From Lachnospiraceae bacterium (GTDB lineage: Bacteria > Bacillota > Clostridia > Lachnospirales > Lachnospiraceae), in NCBI GenBank assembly GCA_003979345.1, contig RYVZ01000010.1, positions 1-64,000 on the forward strand: a DNA stretch of 64,000 nt. The letters run 5' to 3'. Below are positions 18,953 to 28,483 of the stretch, one piece after another (the stretch's first letter is position 1; the number at the start of each line of letters is the position of its first letter). Below the pieces are notes generated by a model. That model saw only the letters and a program-made list of their open reading frames with translations, searched no databases and was not told the DNA's origin. The position numbers and the translations under genes were made by a program.

Positions 18953-20692
18953 ATGAAAAAAAGGATACGTTTATTGACGGTCGGTGTCATGATGGCGGTA
19001 TTGGCTGCCTGTGGGTCTAATCAGGGTCAGAAAGAATCCGGGGTGCAGGCGGGGCGGATGGAGCCGGAGTATGGGGCGGTGCAGGGAACGGATTCGGAGA
19101 CGGCTGAAAACGGGGAAACGGCATTTTCTGCGGAGCCTGTCTATGAAGCAGATATTCTCCGATACAGTGAGCCGTCAGGTACCTTCTCATTCCGGAAAGA
19201 CGTAGAAAAGACGCAGACGGACTATGCAGCCTATTATTTTGAGTCCTTCATTTCTGAGAAGGAGAGGCGGGCATGTATCGCGGCAACGGATAGGGCGCTT
19301 TCCTGTATCGGTACAACGGTGCCAGAGATAGAGATCGTGGTGTTAAGCCCGGAGTCGTATGATGGGATCTTGATTTCGGGGAACCGGCTGTATACGCCGG
19401 TTCAGGCATGGGATTCTGCGGATTATCTTGCAAAGGTTCTGCTTGCCGGATACGGGGAGTGGTCAAACTATGGGCTGGCGTACGGGTATGCGGATTTTCT
19501 GTATAGAAAGGCAGAAGTAGGAGAAGTTGGAATAAACCACAATAACAGAGAGAGGGCATCAGATGACGGGAGTGAAATGCCAGATGATAGGGAAGAAACG
19601 TTAAATGACATAGAACCAGTATCAGACGATCGGGAAAACCACAGCTTTGTTCCCGCAAGTGCCCCGGAGGTCTATGATCTGACCCTGCTTTGCTTTGATG
19701 AGAGATTTGTATCTGCTCAGGATGTGGAAGCGGCAAAAAACAATGCCTGTTTGTTTGTGGAGGAGTATCTTTCTTCTCATTCGGAAGAAGATTTTCAGGA
19801 ACTGCTGTCGGCATCGGGAACGGCGGAGGGCTTGGAGCGCGTCAATGGAGTACTGGAGGAGTTCTACGAAGAAAACGGCGTGGACTGCACACTCACGAAG
19901 TTCCGTTACCAATATGGCGGCGTGACGCTTGATTATGCGGCGGCTTGCGAGTATGCGCGCTTTTATATTGATCGGGACTGGCAGGATGCATTATGGGAGG
20001 ATAATCCGATGGTGTCGGAGAACTTTCTGCATGAGAATTACGGAGAAGTCAGGCAGTTTTTTGAGTGTAACGTGCGCCAGATGGAGCAGTATCGGGAATT
20101 ATTTGACCTGGACCATTACAACAATGAAACAACGGTGATTTTTCCGGATGATACAAGCTCGTTGCGAGTATCTTATTTTCATAGGGAAAGCAGGAAAATT
20201 TACTTAACGAGCGTTGTCTCCCTGATGCACGAGTATATTCATTCCCTGATGGACGGTCATGATGACCCGGAACATTTGTGGACGTATGAAGGATTTGCCA
20301 GAAATTATGACTGCTTATATAATGATTATGCCTATGACTGTTGGAATTATAGTTATAATAATTTTACTGAAATTCACGGCTCTCATGAGACGGGAGTATT
20401 TTTGGATGCATATATAGAACATATTGGGCGTCCGATCGATATAAAAAATGATCATCGTGATTTTGGGGATTTCTTGGCATATGCCTATGAATGGAAAGAT
20501 CCTGACTTGAACTATTCCAGCGGAGCTTCTTTTGTTGCCTATCTTGTGGACTGTTATGGGCTGCAGGAGGTGATTGAGTATATTGGAGCAGATAAAAAGT
20601 ACAATGCGGAGTGGGATAAGTCGTATGAAGAACTGGTGCAGGAGTGGCTTGAATATCTTGGCAAGAAATATGCGTGGTATAGGGCGGAATAA
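18953..20692 (+). CDS. Lipoprotein with HExxH gluzincin-like metalloprotease motif
   Basis: 579 residues. A lipoprotein signal peptide ends in the lipobox LAAC at about residue 18. Residues about 20-60 are a low-complexity linker. The zinc motif HEYIH lies near residue 426, followed by TYEGFA with a candidate third ligand Glu 16 residues after the second His, as in gluzincin peptidases. An insert at about 195-225 is rich in Asp/Glu/Asn. It is probably a surface-anchored protease; substrate unknown. ATG 18953 has GAAGGG at good distance. Confidence 0.72.
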   Translation: MKKRIRLLTVGVMMAVLAACGSNQGQKESGVQAGRMEPEYGAVQGTDSETAENGETAFSAEPVYEADILRYSEPSGTFSFRKDVEKTQTDYAAYYFESFISEKERRACIAATDRALSCIGTTVPEIEIVVLSPESYDGILISGNRLYTPVQAWDSADYLAKVLLAGYGEWSNYGLAYGYADFLYRKAEVGEVGINHNNRERASDDGSEMPDDREETLNDIEPVSDDRENHSFVPASAPEVYDLTLLCFDERFVSAQDVEAAKNNACLFVEEYLSSHSEEDFQELLSASGTAEGLERVNGVLEEFYEENGVDCTLTKFRYQYGGVTLDYAAACEYARFYIDRDWQDALWEDNPMVSENFLHENYGEVRQFFECNVRQMEQYRELFDLDHYNNETTVIFPDDTSSLRVSYFHRESRKIYLTSVVSLMHEYIHSLMDGHDDPEHLWTYEGFARNYDCLYNDYAYDCWNYSYNNFTEIHGSHETGVFLDAYIEHIGRPIDIKNDHRDFGDFLAYAYEWKDPDLNYSSGASFVAYLVDCYGLQEVIEYIGADKKYNAEWDKSYEELVQEWLEYLGKKYAWYRAE

Positions 20693-20698
20693 GACAAT

Positions 20699-20830
20699 AT
20701 GGCAGATAAGCCGAAAAAGCTGGCAGAAAATAAGATCATGATTCTAATTTCCCATAACCGGGAGGATTATCGGATCTGTGATGAAGTCTATCACTTGGAA
20801 AACGGGTATCGGGAAAAAGTATGTCTATGA
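20699..20830 (+). pseudogene. Remnant of an ABC transporter ATPase C-terminus
   Basis: A 43-codon open stretch reads KIMILISHNREDYRICDEVY then HLENG, which is the H-loop and end of an ABC ATPase. Walker A, signature and Walker B parts are missing upstream, where the lipoprotein gene ends. This looks like the 3' scar of a deleted ATPase gene. Confidence 0.65.
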
Positions 20831-20838
20831 CGGCGGAT

Positions 20839-20892
20839 AAAAAATCCTTGAAATTCCAAAGAAATTTTATCCCTGCCGGTTCAAGGATTTTT
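20839..20892 (+). terminator. Terminator hairpin after the ABC remnant
   Basis: A 13-bp perfect inverted repeat (AAAAATCCTTGAA and its complement) with a 29-base loop ends in a short T-run. It separates the upstream unit from the trp promoter. Confidence 0.65.
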
Positions 20893-20944
20893 ATCTCTAA
20901 AATTCCGGGGAAATTTTTACTTGAAAATTCCCTTAAATTAGTAC

Positions 20945-20973
20945 TTGCAAAATCCCGAGCCGCGTATTATAAT
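20945..20973 (+). promoter_or_regulatory. trp operon promoter
   Basis: TTGCAA at 20945-20950, a 17-bp spacer and TATAAT at 20968-20973, directly before the T-box leader. Confidence 0.8.
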
Positions 20974-20984
20974 TCAACTCAGTA

Positions 20985-21335
20985 AAGCAATAAAATCTAC
21001 GTGAAACCGTTGAAGCGAAGATAAAAACAGAACGTGCACTCACAGAGAGACCGGGCGGCTGAGAGCCGGTCAGAACGCAGACTGTTAAATGGATCGCGGA
21101 GGGCATAGTCAACAGAGCCGGAGGCTCTCAGTATTCTATGACGTGTGGCTGGCGTTAGCAGCCGGAGATATGATGGTATCTCTAATGAGAGTGTGACGGA
21201 AAGCGCGCGTATATGCCGGATGCAGAAGGAAGGCGGATGCGGGCGCGGGAAGCATATAGCAGGGTGGCACCGCGGGTGAATGGAATCGATAAACTCGTCC
21301 TTGACGACAAGAACTGTTGTCAGGGGCGTTTTTTT
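20985..21335 (+). ncRNA. T-box leader specific for tRNA-Trp
   Basis: The T-box sequence AGGGTGGCACCGCG is at 21261-21274. Stem I carries the AGAGAG motif near 21041, and a TGG specifier triplet is at 21090-21092 in the context AAATGGATC, which fits the usual A-codon-ATC layout. A terminator with a T-run at 21329-21335 competes with the antiterminator. Uncharged tRNA-Trp should pair with the specifier and the T-box bulge and let transcription enter trpE. The TGG assignment agrees with the genes downstream. Confidence 0.93.
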
Positions 21336-21443
21336 ATGCGCAGCCGCATGCACAATGCCATATCATATACGCATGGAAGTATGCCGCTAAAGCGGCGCAT
21401 GGGGCGCGCGGCGGGCAGGGGAAGAAACAAGGAGGAATGGGGC

Positions 21444-22931
21444 ATGTATCATCCCACGTTGGAAGAGGCGAAACAGATCGCAGAGACGGAAGCGTACCGG
21501 GTCATTCCGGTCAGCATGGAGATCTATTCTGACATCGGCACGCCGATCGAGGTGCTTCGCCGCTTAAAAAAAGTCAGCAGGTATTGTTATATTTTGGAAA
21601 GCGTGGAACAGACCAGAAAATGGGGACGCTATACGTTTCTCGGCTATGAACCGCGTTTACAGATAACCTGTCTGAACGGCAGGATGACGGTAAACGGCGG
21701 AATGAGACAGACACAGGAAACGGTGAATCCGGGCGCGTATATCCGGGAAATTTTGAAGCAGTACAAGAGTCCGCGCCTGCAGAAACTTCCGCCTTTTACC
21801 GGCGGGCTGGTCGGTTATTTTTCCTACGATTATATCAAATACAGTGAGCCGTCGCTTAAGCTAAATGCTGCGGACAGCGAGGGATTCAGCGATGTGGATC
21901 TGATGCTTTTTGACAAAGTGATCGCGTTTGATAACCTCAGACAAAAGATCATTTTGATCACAAATGCGCAGGCGGACGATCTTGAGACGTCCTATCCCCG
22001 CGCCATGCGCGAACTAGGAGAGATGGCGGCGCTCATAAGGAGCGGGGAAAAGGCGGATATCGATCCGCTCGTGCGGATTTCGGATTACCGTTATCTTTTT
22101 TCAAAAGAAGAATATTGCGAAATGGTCGGCAGGGCAAAGCATTACATCCGCGAGGGCGATATTTTTCAGGTCGTGCTTTCGAACCGGATCGAGGCGGACA
22201 TGGAGGGAAGCCTGTTTGATTTGTACCGCGTGCTGCGGACGACGAACCCGTCGCCCTATATGTTTTACTTTTCGGGCGACATGGAGATTGCGGGCGCATC
22301 GCCGGAGACGCTCGTGAAGCGGGAGGATGGAAAACTCTATACCTATCCGCTTGCGGGGACCAGACCGCGCGGCGCGACTAAAGAGGAGGATGAGGCGCTT
22401 GAAAGAGAACTGCTTTCGGATGAAAAAGAATGCGCCGAACACAATATGCTTGTCGATCTGGGCAGAAACGACATCGGAAGGATCAGTCAGATTGGCAGCG
22501 TCAGGGTCGAGCAGTACATGAACATCGAGCGCTACTCCCATGTCATGCATATCGGTTCGACGGTATCGGGCATGGAGCGGGAGGATAAGGACGCTCTTGA
22601 TGCTGTGGATGCAGTCCTGCCGGCAGGGACGCTTTCGGGCGCGCCGAAGCTGCGCGCATGCGAGATCATCAATGAGCTGGAAGACAACAAGCGCGGCATT
22701 TACGGCGGCGCGGTCGGGTATCTGGACTTTACGGGGAATATGGATACCTGCATCGGTATCCGTCTGGCATTTGCAAAAAATAAAAAGATTTTTATCCGAA
22801 GCGGTGCCGGAATTGTGGCGGACAGCGTACCGGAAAACGAATATCAGGAGTGTATCAATAAAGCGAAGGCAGTCATGCAGGCGCTTGAGGCGGCGGAAGG
22901 GGGGATTGATCATGATATTGCTGATCGATAA
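21444..22931 (+). CDS. trpE: Anthranilate synthase component I
   Basis: 495 residues. It turns chorismate and ammonia into anthranilate, the first committed step to tryptophan. The N-terminal domain has ILES in place of LLES for tryptophan feedback binding, at about residue 50. The chorismate-binding core includes IREGDIFQVVLSNR, PSPYMFYF, GASPETLVK, PLAGTRPRG and DLGRNDIGR, and ends with IRSGAGIV. ATG 21444 follows AAGGAGG. Its 3' end overlaps trpG by 20 bases, which suggests translational coupling of the two subunits. Confidence 0.96.
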   Translation: MYHPTLEEAKQIAETEAYRVIPVSMEIYSDIGTPIEVLRRLKKVSRYCYILESVEQTRKWGRYTFLGYEPRLQITCLNGRMTVNGGMRQTQETVNPGAYIREILKQYKSPRLQKLPPFTGGLVGYFSYDYIKYSEPSLKLNAADSEGFSDVDLMLFDKVIAFDNLRQKIILITNAQADDLETSYPRAMRELGEMAALIRSGEKADIDPLVRISDYRYLFSKEEYCEMVGRAKHYIREGDIFQVVLSNRIEADMEGSLFDLYRVLRTTNPSPYMFYFSGDMEIAGASPETLVKREDGKLYTYPLAGTRPRGATKEEDEALERELLSDEKECAEHNMLVDLGRNDIGRISQIGSVRVEQYMNIERYSHVMHIGSTVSGMEREDKDALDAVDAVLPAGTLSGAPKLRACEIINELEDNKRGIYGGAVGYLDFTGNMDTCIGIRLAFAKNKKIFIRSGAGIVADSVPENEYQECINKAKAVMQALEAAEGGIDHDIADR

Positions 22932-23487
22932 TTACGACAGCTTTTCCTACAATCTGTATCAGTTGATCGGCGCGGTGTGCGAAGACATCCGTGTGATCCG
23001 GAACGATGAAATGACAGTTCCCGAAATCGAGGCGATTTCCCCGCAGCTCATCGTACTGTCGCCCGGACCGGGGAAACCCGCCGATTCAGGTGTCTGCCCT
23101 GATGTGGTAAAGGCGCTTGCAGGTAAAATTCCGATCTTCGGCGTCTGCCTCGGACATCAGGTCATCTGCGAGGCGTTCGGGGCGACGGTCACTTATGCCA
23201 AAGAACTGATGCACGGAAAGACGAGCGTGGTCACGGTGGACACGGATAGCTGCCTGTTTCATGGATTTTCGAAGGAATGCAGGGTGGCGCGTTATCATTC
23301 GCTTGCGGCGGATCTTGCGACCATCCCGCCGGACTTAAAAATCACGGCGCAGACAGCGGATGGTCAGGTCATGGCGGTCGAGCATGTGCGCTATCCGGTA
23401 TACGGCGTACAATTTCATCCGGAATCGGTGATGACCGAATGCGGATTGGAAATGATAAGAAATCTGTATGGAAGCAGCAGAGGATAG
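22912..23487 (+). CDS. trpG: Anthranilate synthase glutamine amidotransferase component
   Basis: 191 residues of a class I glutamine amidotransferase. Motifs are LIDNYDSFSYNL at the start, the oxyanion block SPGPGKP, the nucleophile Cys in FGVCLGHQ near residue 79, and the His/Glu of VQFHPES near residue 170. It supplies ammonia from glutamine to TrpE. The start overlaps trpE. The same protein could also serve folate synthesis (PabA), but the operon places it in tryptophan synthesis. Confidence 0.95.
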   Translation: MILLIDNYDSFSYNLYQLIGAVCEDIRVIRNDEMTVPEIEAISPQLIVLSPGPGKPADSGVCPDVVKALAGKIPIFGVCLGHQVICEAFGATVTYAKELMHGKTSVVTVDTDSCLFHGFSKECRVARYHSLAADLATIPPDLKITAQTADGQVMAVEHVRYPVYGVQFHPESVMTECGLEMIRNLYGSSRG

Positions 23488-23531
23488 CAGGGATGCCTGT
23501 ATGAAAGAGGCAGGGAGAGGAGCATGAGATT

Positions 23532-24542
23532 ATGATCAAGGAAGCGATTCTACAACTGGCAAAAAAAGAGGATATCGGTTATGATATGGCAAAAGCCGTC
23601 ATGAACGAGATCATGAGCGGAGAGGCGAGCGAGGTTCAGAAAAGCGCATATTTGACGGCGCTTAGTATGAAAGGCGAGACGATAGGGGAGATCACGGGTT
23701 CCGCGGAAGAAATGCGCAACCACTGTACAAGACTGCTTCATGACATGGATGTATTAGAGATCGTCGGAACAGGCGGGGATGGTTCCAACTCGTTCAATAT
23801 CTCAACGACCTCGGCAATCGTGGTCGCGGCGGCAGGCGTGCCGGTCGCAAAGCACGGAAACCGCGCGGCGAGCAGTAAGTGCGGGGCGGCGGATGTATTA
23901 GAGGCGCTTGGCGTCAATATTATGATCCCGCCTGAAAAGAGCGCGCAGCTCTTAAAAGAGATCGGGATCTGCTTTCTGTTTGCGCAGAACTACCATATAT
24001 CCATGAAGCATGTCGCACCGATCCGAAAGGAACTGGGGATTCGAACAGTGTTCAATATTTTGGGACCTCTTGCGAATCCTGCGGGAGCCAGCATGCAGGT
24101 GATGGGCGTTTATGAGGAAGCGCTCATTGAGCCGCTTGCACGCGTGCTCTGCAATCTTGGCGTGAAAGACGCATTTGTTGTCTACGGACAGGATCAGCTT
24201 GATGAAATTTCCATGTCTGCGCCGACTTCGGTATGCGAGGTACGGGGCGGGACCTATCGGTCGTATACGATCACGCCGGAGCAGTTCGGTCTGAAAACCT
24301 GTAACAAAGAAGAACTTCTCGGCGGCACGCCTGAGGAAAATGCGGCGATCACACGCGCAATCTTAGACGGTACGGAGCAGGGCGCAAAACGGGGAGCTGT
24401 ATTGATGAATGCGGGAGCCGGGCTTTTTGTTGCCGGGAAAGCGCTCGATATGGCAGCCGGCATTGCGCTTGCGGCTGAAATGATCGACAGCGGGAAAGCG
24501 TACCGGAAACTGGAAGAGTTTGTAGCGCGTTCAAATGAGTAG
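23532..24542 (+). CDS. trpD: Anthranilate phosphoribosyltransferase
   Basis: 336 residues, full length for the family. It joins anthranilate to phosphoribosyl pyrophosphate. GTGGDGSNSFNIST near residue 80 is the PRPP-binding loop; KHGNRAASSKCGAADVLEALG and GPLANPA are conserved. The ATG at 23532 has GGAGAGGAG upstream. A 156-base gap with a hairpin separates it from trpC. Confidence 0.96.
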   Translation: MIKEAILQLAKKEDIGYDMAKAVMNEIMSGEASEVQKSAYLTALSMKGETIGEITGSAEEMRNHCTRLLHDMDVLEIVGTGGDGSNSFNISTTSAIVVAAAGVPVAKHGNRAASSKCGAADVLEALGVNIMIPPEKSAQLLKEIGICFLFAQNYHISMKHVAPIRKELGIRTVFNILGPLANPAGASMQVMGVYEEALIEPLARVLCNLGVKDAFVVYGQDQLDEISMSAPTSVCEVRGGTYRSYTITPEQFGLKTCNKEELLGGTPEENAAITRAILDGTEQGAKRGAVLMNAGAGLFVAGKALDMAAGIALAAEMIDSGKAYRKLEEFVARSNE

Positions 24543-24698
24543 TCGAGATAAACGGTGTAAACTATTCAAAGGAGCAACGCATTTGATCATGAATAAGATG
24601 ATAAAGTAAGTCTGACAACTTTACTTTTTAATTGGCAATTTGAGTCCGGACCTCAAAACTGCCTTGATCGCAGTAACTGCTCTGACAAGGAGGTAAAT
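24543..24698 (+). other. trpD-trpC intergenic gap with imperfect hairpin
   Basis: The rest of the trp genes are nearly contiguous, but this 156-base gap is not coding. It holds an imperfect stem at about 24634-24662 and, after an AAAGGAGC site, an eight-codon TTG-started reading frame that is probably chance. No remnant of trpF could be recognised here. Confidence 0.5.
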
Positions 24699-25532
24699 AT
24701 GATTTTAGATGAGATCGCGGCGCGCACAAGGGAGAGGATCGCACAGTGCAGGAAAGAATTACCGCTTGATGCGCTCAAAGAGCAGGCTTTAAGACTCCCC
24801 GCAGATACGGGCTTTCCGTTTGCAGGGGCGCTGAAAGGTAAGGAGCTTCAGTTTATCTGTGAAGTCAAAAGAGCATCCCCGTCTAAGGGTGTGATCGCGG
24901 AACAGTTTCCGTATAGAGAGATTGCAAAAGAATACGAACAGTCGGGCGCAGCAGCCATTTCCGTACTGACGGAACCATATTGGTTTCAGGGAAGCAATGC
25001 ATACTTGAAAGAAATCGCGCAGACCGTGCGCATTCCGGTACTGCGTAAGGACTTTACGGTGGACGAATACATGATCTATGAGGCGAAGGTGCTCGGCGCC
25101 GATGCGGTGCTTCTGATCTGCGCGATCCTGAACGATGATGAGCTGATCCGCTGTCATGCGCTTGCGGAATCGCTTGGGCTTTCGGCGCTTGTGGAGGTAC
25201 ATGATGAGGACGAGGCGCGCCGCGCGCTGGCGGCAGGGGCGAAGATCATCGGTGTCAATAACCGGAACCTGAGAGATTTTACCGTGGATATCTCTAACTC
25301 GCTGCGTATCCGCCCGATGATACCCGAAGATATCATTTTTGTTTCCGAGAGCGGCATGAGGACAGAGGCAGATATTCAGGAGCTTAGGAAAAACGGAACG
25401 GACGCCGTGCTGATCGGAGAGACCCTGATGAGAAGCGCGGATAAAAAAGAGATGCTTGCCAGATTACGGGCAGGCAATTGCGAAACGCCTAAAAAGATTC
25501 GGACTATGAAAGGAGAAAGAGTCAATGAGTGA
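24699..25532 (+). CDS. trpC: Indole-3-glycerol phosphate synthase
   Basis: 277 residues of the single-domain (beta-alpha)8 enzyme that closes the indole ring. Visible are CEVKRASPSKG near residue 50 with the catalytic Lys, VLTEPYWFQGS, PVLRKDF, EVHDEDE and GVNNRNL. It lacks a fused TrpF half. ATG 24699 has AAGGAGG upstream, and the end overlaps trpB by 8 bases. Confidence 0.96.
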   Translation: MILDEIAARTRERIAQCRKELPLDALKEQALRLPADTGFPFAGALKGKELQFICEVKRASPSKGVIAEQFPYREIAKEYEQSGAAAISVLTEPYWFQGSNAYLKEIAQTVRIPVLRKDFTVDEYMIYEAKVLGADAVLLICAILNDDELIRCHALAESLGLSALVEVHDEDEARRALAAGAKIIGVNNRNLRDFTVDISNSLRIRPMIPEDIIFVSESGMRTEADIQELRKNGTDAVLIGETLMRSADKKEMLARLRAGNCETPKKIRTMKGERVNE

Positions 25533-26709
25533 GGGAAGATACGGGATTTACGGGGGGCAGTATATCGGCGAAACGCTGATGAATGAGATCATCCACCTGA
25601 AAGAACAATATGAGGCGTTTAAGAAAGACGCTGCATTTCAGGCTGAGCTTGATGACTTATTAAAAAATTATGCCGGACGTCCGTCGATGCTCTACTATGC
25701 GGAAAAGATGACGAAGGACCTGGGCGGCGCAAAGATTTATCTAAAAAGAGAAGACTTAAATCATACAGGTTCCCACAAGATCAATAATGTCTTAGGGCAG
25801 GCGCTGATGGCAAAAAAGATGGGAAAAACGCGCGTGATCGCAGAAACCGGTGCCGGACAGCACGGTGTGGCGACGGCGACGGCGGCGGCGCTGCTCGGTT
25901 TAGAGTGCGAAGTGTTCATGGGAAAAGAGGACACGAAGCGTCAGGCACTGAATGTGTACCGTATGGAACTTCTGGGTGCGAAAGTGCATGCCGTCACGAC
26001 CGGAACGATGACCTTAAAGGACGCGGTCAATGCGGCGATGATGGAGTGGAGTTCGCGCGTGGATGATACACATTATGTACTGGGCTCCGTGATGGGACCC
26101 CATCCGTTCCCGATGATCGTGCGTGATTTTCAGAGCGTGATCGGAAGAGAGGCGAGAGAACAGATTCTGGAACGAGAGGGAAAACTGCCGGCGGCAGTCG
26201 TTGCCTGCGTGGGCGGCGGCAGTAACGCGATGGGACTGTTTTATCCGTTTATTGAGGATGAAAGCGTAAAGCTCATCGGCTGCGAGGCAGCAGGAAAAGG
26301 TGTGGATACTGCATTCCATGCTGCGACGATTGCAAAGGGAACGCTTGGCATATTTCACGGTATGAAGTCCATTTTCTGTCAGGACGAACACGGGCAGATC
26401 GCTGAGGTCTATTCCATTTCGGCGGGACTGGACTATCCGGGCATCGGACCGGAACATGCAAATCTGCATGATACCGGCAGGGCGCAGTATGTTCCGATCA
26501 CGGATGACGAGGCGGTCGAGGCGTTCGAATATCTGGCGCGGACGGAGGGCATCATCTGCGCGATCGAAAGCGCGCATGCCGTTGCACATGTTAAAAAGAT
26601 CGCGGCGGATTATGATAAAGACGACAGCATCATCGTTAATCTCTCGGGACGCGGAGATAAAGACGTTGCGGCGATCGCAAGATACAGGGGGGTGGATATT
26701 CATGAGTAA
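25525..26709 (+). CDS. trpB: Tryptophan synthase beta chain
   Basis: 394 residues. It condenses indole with L-serine using pyridoxal phosphate. The PLP lysine sits in HTGSHKINN near residue 84, and the phosphate loop is CVGGGSNA near residue 232. GQYIGETLM at the N-terminus is a close variant of the usual GGRYVPETLM. It is the TrpB1 type that works with TrpA. Starts inside the end of trpC and overlaps trpA by 8 bases. Confidence 0.97.
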   Translation: MSEGRYGIYGGQYIGETLMNEIIHLKEQYEAFKKDAAFQAELDDLLKNYAGRPSMLYYAEKMTKDLGGAKIYLKREDLNHTGSHKINNVLGQALMAKKMGKTRVIAETGAGQHGVATATAAALLGLECEVFMGKEDTKRQALNVYRMELLGAKVHAVTTGTMTLKDAVNAAMMEWSSRVDDTHYVLGSVMGPHPFPMIVRDFQSVIGREAREQILEREGKLPAAVVACVGGGSNAMGLFYPFIEDESVKLIGCEAAGKGVDTAFHAATIAKGTLGIFHGMKSIFCQDEHGQIAEVYSISAGLDYPGIGPEHANLHDTGRAQYVPITDDEAVEAFEYLARTEGIICAIESAHAVAHVKKIAADYDKDDSIIVNLSGRGDKDVAAIARYRGVDIHE

Positions 26710-27481
26710 TATTGCAAAAGCATTTGAAAATGGAAAAGCGTTTATCCCGTTTATAACGGCGGGAGACCCGACGGCGGATAAAACGGTGGAATTTATCATG
26801 GAAATGGTGAGGGCGGGCGCCGACCTGATTGAGCTCGGCATTCCGTTTTCCGATCCGACTGCGGAGGGGGAGGTCATTCAGAACGCGAATGTACGTGCCC
26901 TAAAAGCGGGTATTACGACGGACGGTGTGTTTGAGATCGTACGAAAGGTGCGGGAAATGTCACAGGTACCGATCGTACTTTTGACATACTTAAATCCGGT
27001 ATTTCATTATGGATATGACGCATTTTTTGCGCGCTGCAAAGAGCTCTCGGTGGACGGCATCATCTGTCCGGATCTGCCCTATGAGGAGAAAGAGGAACTC
27101 TCGGGTGTTGCGGCGGAATATGGCGTTGATCTGGTTCCGCTGATCGCGCCGACATCCAAAGAGCGGACCCAGATGATCGCAAGGGAGGCGGAAGGGTATA
27201 TTTACCTGATCTCCTCCATGGGCGTTACGGGCGTGCGAGGTCAGATCACGACGGATATTGACGCGATGGTAAGAAGTGTGCGTGAGGTCACGGATATCCC
27301 TTGTGCGGTCGGCTTTGGCATCAGTACGCCTGAGCAGGCTGCGGAAATGGCGGGAAAATCGGACGGTGCGATCGTCGGCAGTGCGATCGTGCGCATGATC
27401 GAACAATATGGAACGGAAGCGGGACCGCATATTTATGAGTATGTCAAAGAGATGAAGGATGCACTGCGCGGCGTCAGATAG
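26702..27481 (+). CDS. trpA: Tryptophan synthase alpha chain
   Basis: 259 residues. It splits indole-3-glycerol phosphate and passes indole to TrpB. Catalytic Glu is in LIELGIPFSDP near residue 47 and Asp in GIICPDLPYEE. Start at 26702 overlaps trpB by 8 bases, with GGGGGG just upstream. It ends the recognisable trp genes; azlC follows after 83 bases. Confidence 0.96.
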   Translation: MSNIAKAFENGKAFIPFITAGDPTADKTVEFIMEMVRAGADLIELGIPFSDPTAEGEVIQNANVRALKAGITTDGVFEIVRKVREMSQVPIVLLTYLNPVFHYGYDAFFARCKELSVDGIICPDLPYEEKEELSGVAAEYGVDLVPLIAPTSKERTQMIAREAEGYIYLISSMGVTGVRGQITTDIDAMVRSVREVTDIPCAVGFGISTPEQAAEMAGKSDGAIVGSAIVRMIEQYGTEAGPHIYEYVKEMKDALRGVR

Positions 27482-27564
27482 GCGGGCGCTGTTGTTTCGA
27501 ACAGTAAGTTTATCGTTGTCAGAAGAATGCCATGTTGCTATGATAGTCAGAAAAGGATAGTGAC

Positions 27565-28431
27565 ATGGTATTTTTCATGGACAAAGGAGATCAGGGAGTT
27601 ATGGGACAGAATATCGGACAGAAGCAGCAAAACGACACGCCGCAGCATAACCAAAACGACACGCCGCAGTCTAACCAAAACGGCACCGGATGGGGAAGCA
27701 AAAGTCTGCCTGCACTGCATGCGGCATTCCCGCATACCGTACCGGTATTGACCGGATTCATGGCGCTTGGGATCGCGTACGGTGTGCTCATGCAGGCAAA
27801 AGGGTACGGTGTGCTCTGGGCGGTGCTCATGAGTGCGATCGCGTTTTGCGGGAGTATGCAGTATGTGGCGATCACGCTTTTAACGACGGTGTTTGATCCG
27901 GTGCAGGCGTTCCTGTTAAGCATCATGGTGAATGCGCGCCATCTGTTTTACGGACTGTCGATGCTGGAAAAATACAGAGGTGTCGGAAAAATCAAGGGCA
28001 TGCTTATTTTTATGCTCTGTGATGAGACATTTTCCATTTCCTATGCGGTCGAACCGCCGGAAGGCGTGGAGCGGAAATATTTTTATTTTTGGATCTCGCT
28101 GCTCGATTACGGTTACTGGGTAAGTGCGACGCTGATCGGCGGCGTGCTGGGGAATTTTCTTCCTATTAATACGGAAGGTCTGGATTTTGTGTTAACGGCG
28201 TTGTTTGTCGTGCTGTTTCTGGAACAGTGGAAAGTAAAAGAGAACCGTGCGGCAGGCGTGATCGGCATGGCGTGCGCAGTCATCAGTCTGATCGTGTTTG
28301 GAAGTGAGAATTTAGTCATCCCTGCGATGATATTGATCATGGTGACGCTCTTATGCGGCGGGAAGACGGGGCTGCTGCCGGGATTAAGGGAAAACGGGCA
28401 GAAAAACGGGCGCAGCGTCAGCAAAGAATAA
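27565..28431 (+). CDS. azlC: AzlC-family branched-chain amino acid permease subunit
   Basis: Up to 288 residues. From about residue 60 it follows the AzlC family: GIAYGVLMQAKGYGVLWAVLMS, AFCGSMQYVA and LSIMVNARHLFYGLSM, with several membrane helices. Together with AzlD it forms an amino acid exporter. The N-terminal 45 residues are hydrophilic, with a repeated NDTPQ-x-NQ unit (two 24-bp copies near 27631-27678). ATG 27565, 27577 and 27601 all have purine-rich upstream sequences, so the start is open. Its position behind trp suggests, but does not prove, export of tryptophan or related amino acids. Confidence 0.87.
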   Translation: MVFFMDKGDQGVMGQNIGQKQQNDTPQHNQNDTPQSNQNGTGWGSKSLPALHAAFPHTVPVLTGFMALGIAYGVLMQAKGYGVLWAVLMSAIAFCGSMQYVAITLLTTVFDPVQAFLLSIMVNARHLFYGLSMLEKYRGVGKIKGMLIFMLCDETFSISYAVEPPEGVERKYFYFWISLLDYGYWVSATLIGGVLGNFLPINTEGLDFVLTALFVVLFLEQWKVKENRAAGVIGMACAVISLIVFGSENLVIPAMILIMVTLLCGGKTGLLPGLRENGQKNGRSVSKE

Positions 28432-28483
28432 AAAGCGGGCATTGAAATGATTGACTGACATAGAAAAGAGGGAGGATGATCCT

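Noticed and set aside
18805..19020. 71-residue ORF overlapping the metalloprotease-like lipoprotein start
   Set aside because: Out of frame with the lipoprotein, no ribosome site and no recognisable domain.
24583..24609. Eight-codon TTG-started frame in the trpD-trpC gap as a leader peptide
   Set aside because: It has no Trp codons and the operon already has a T-box; probably chance.
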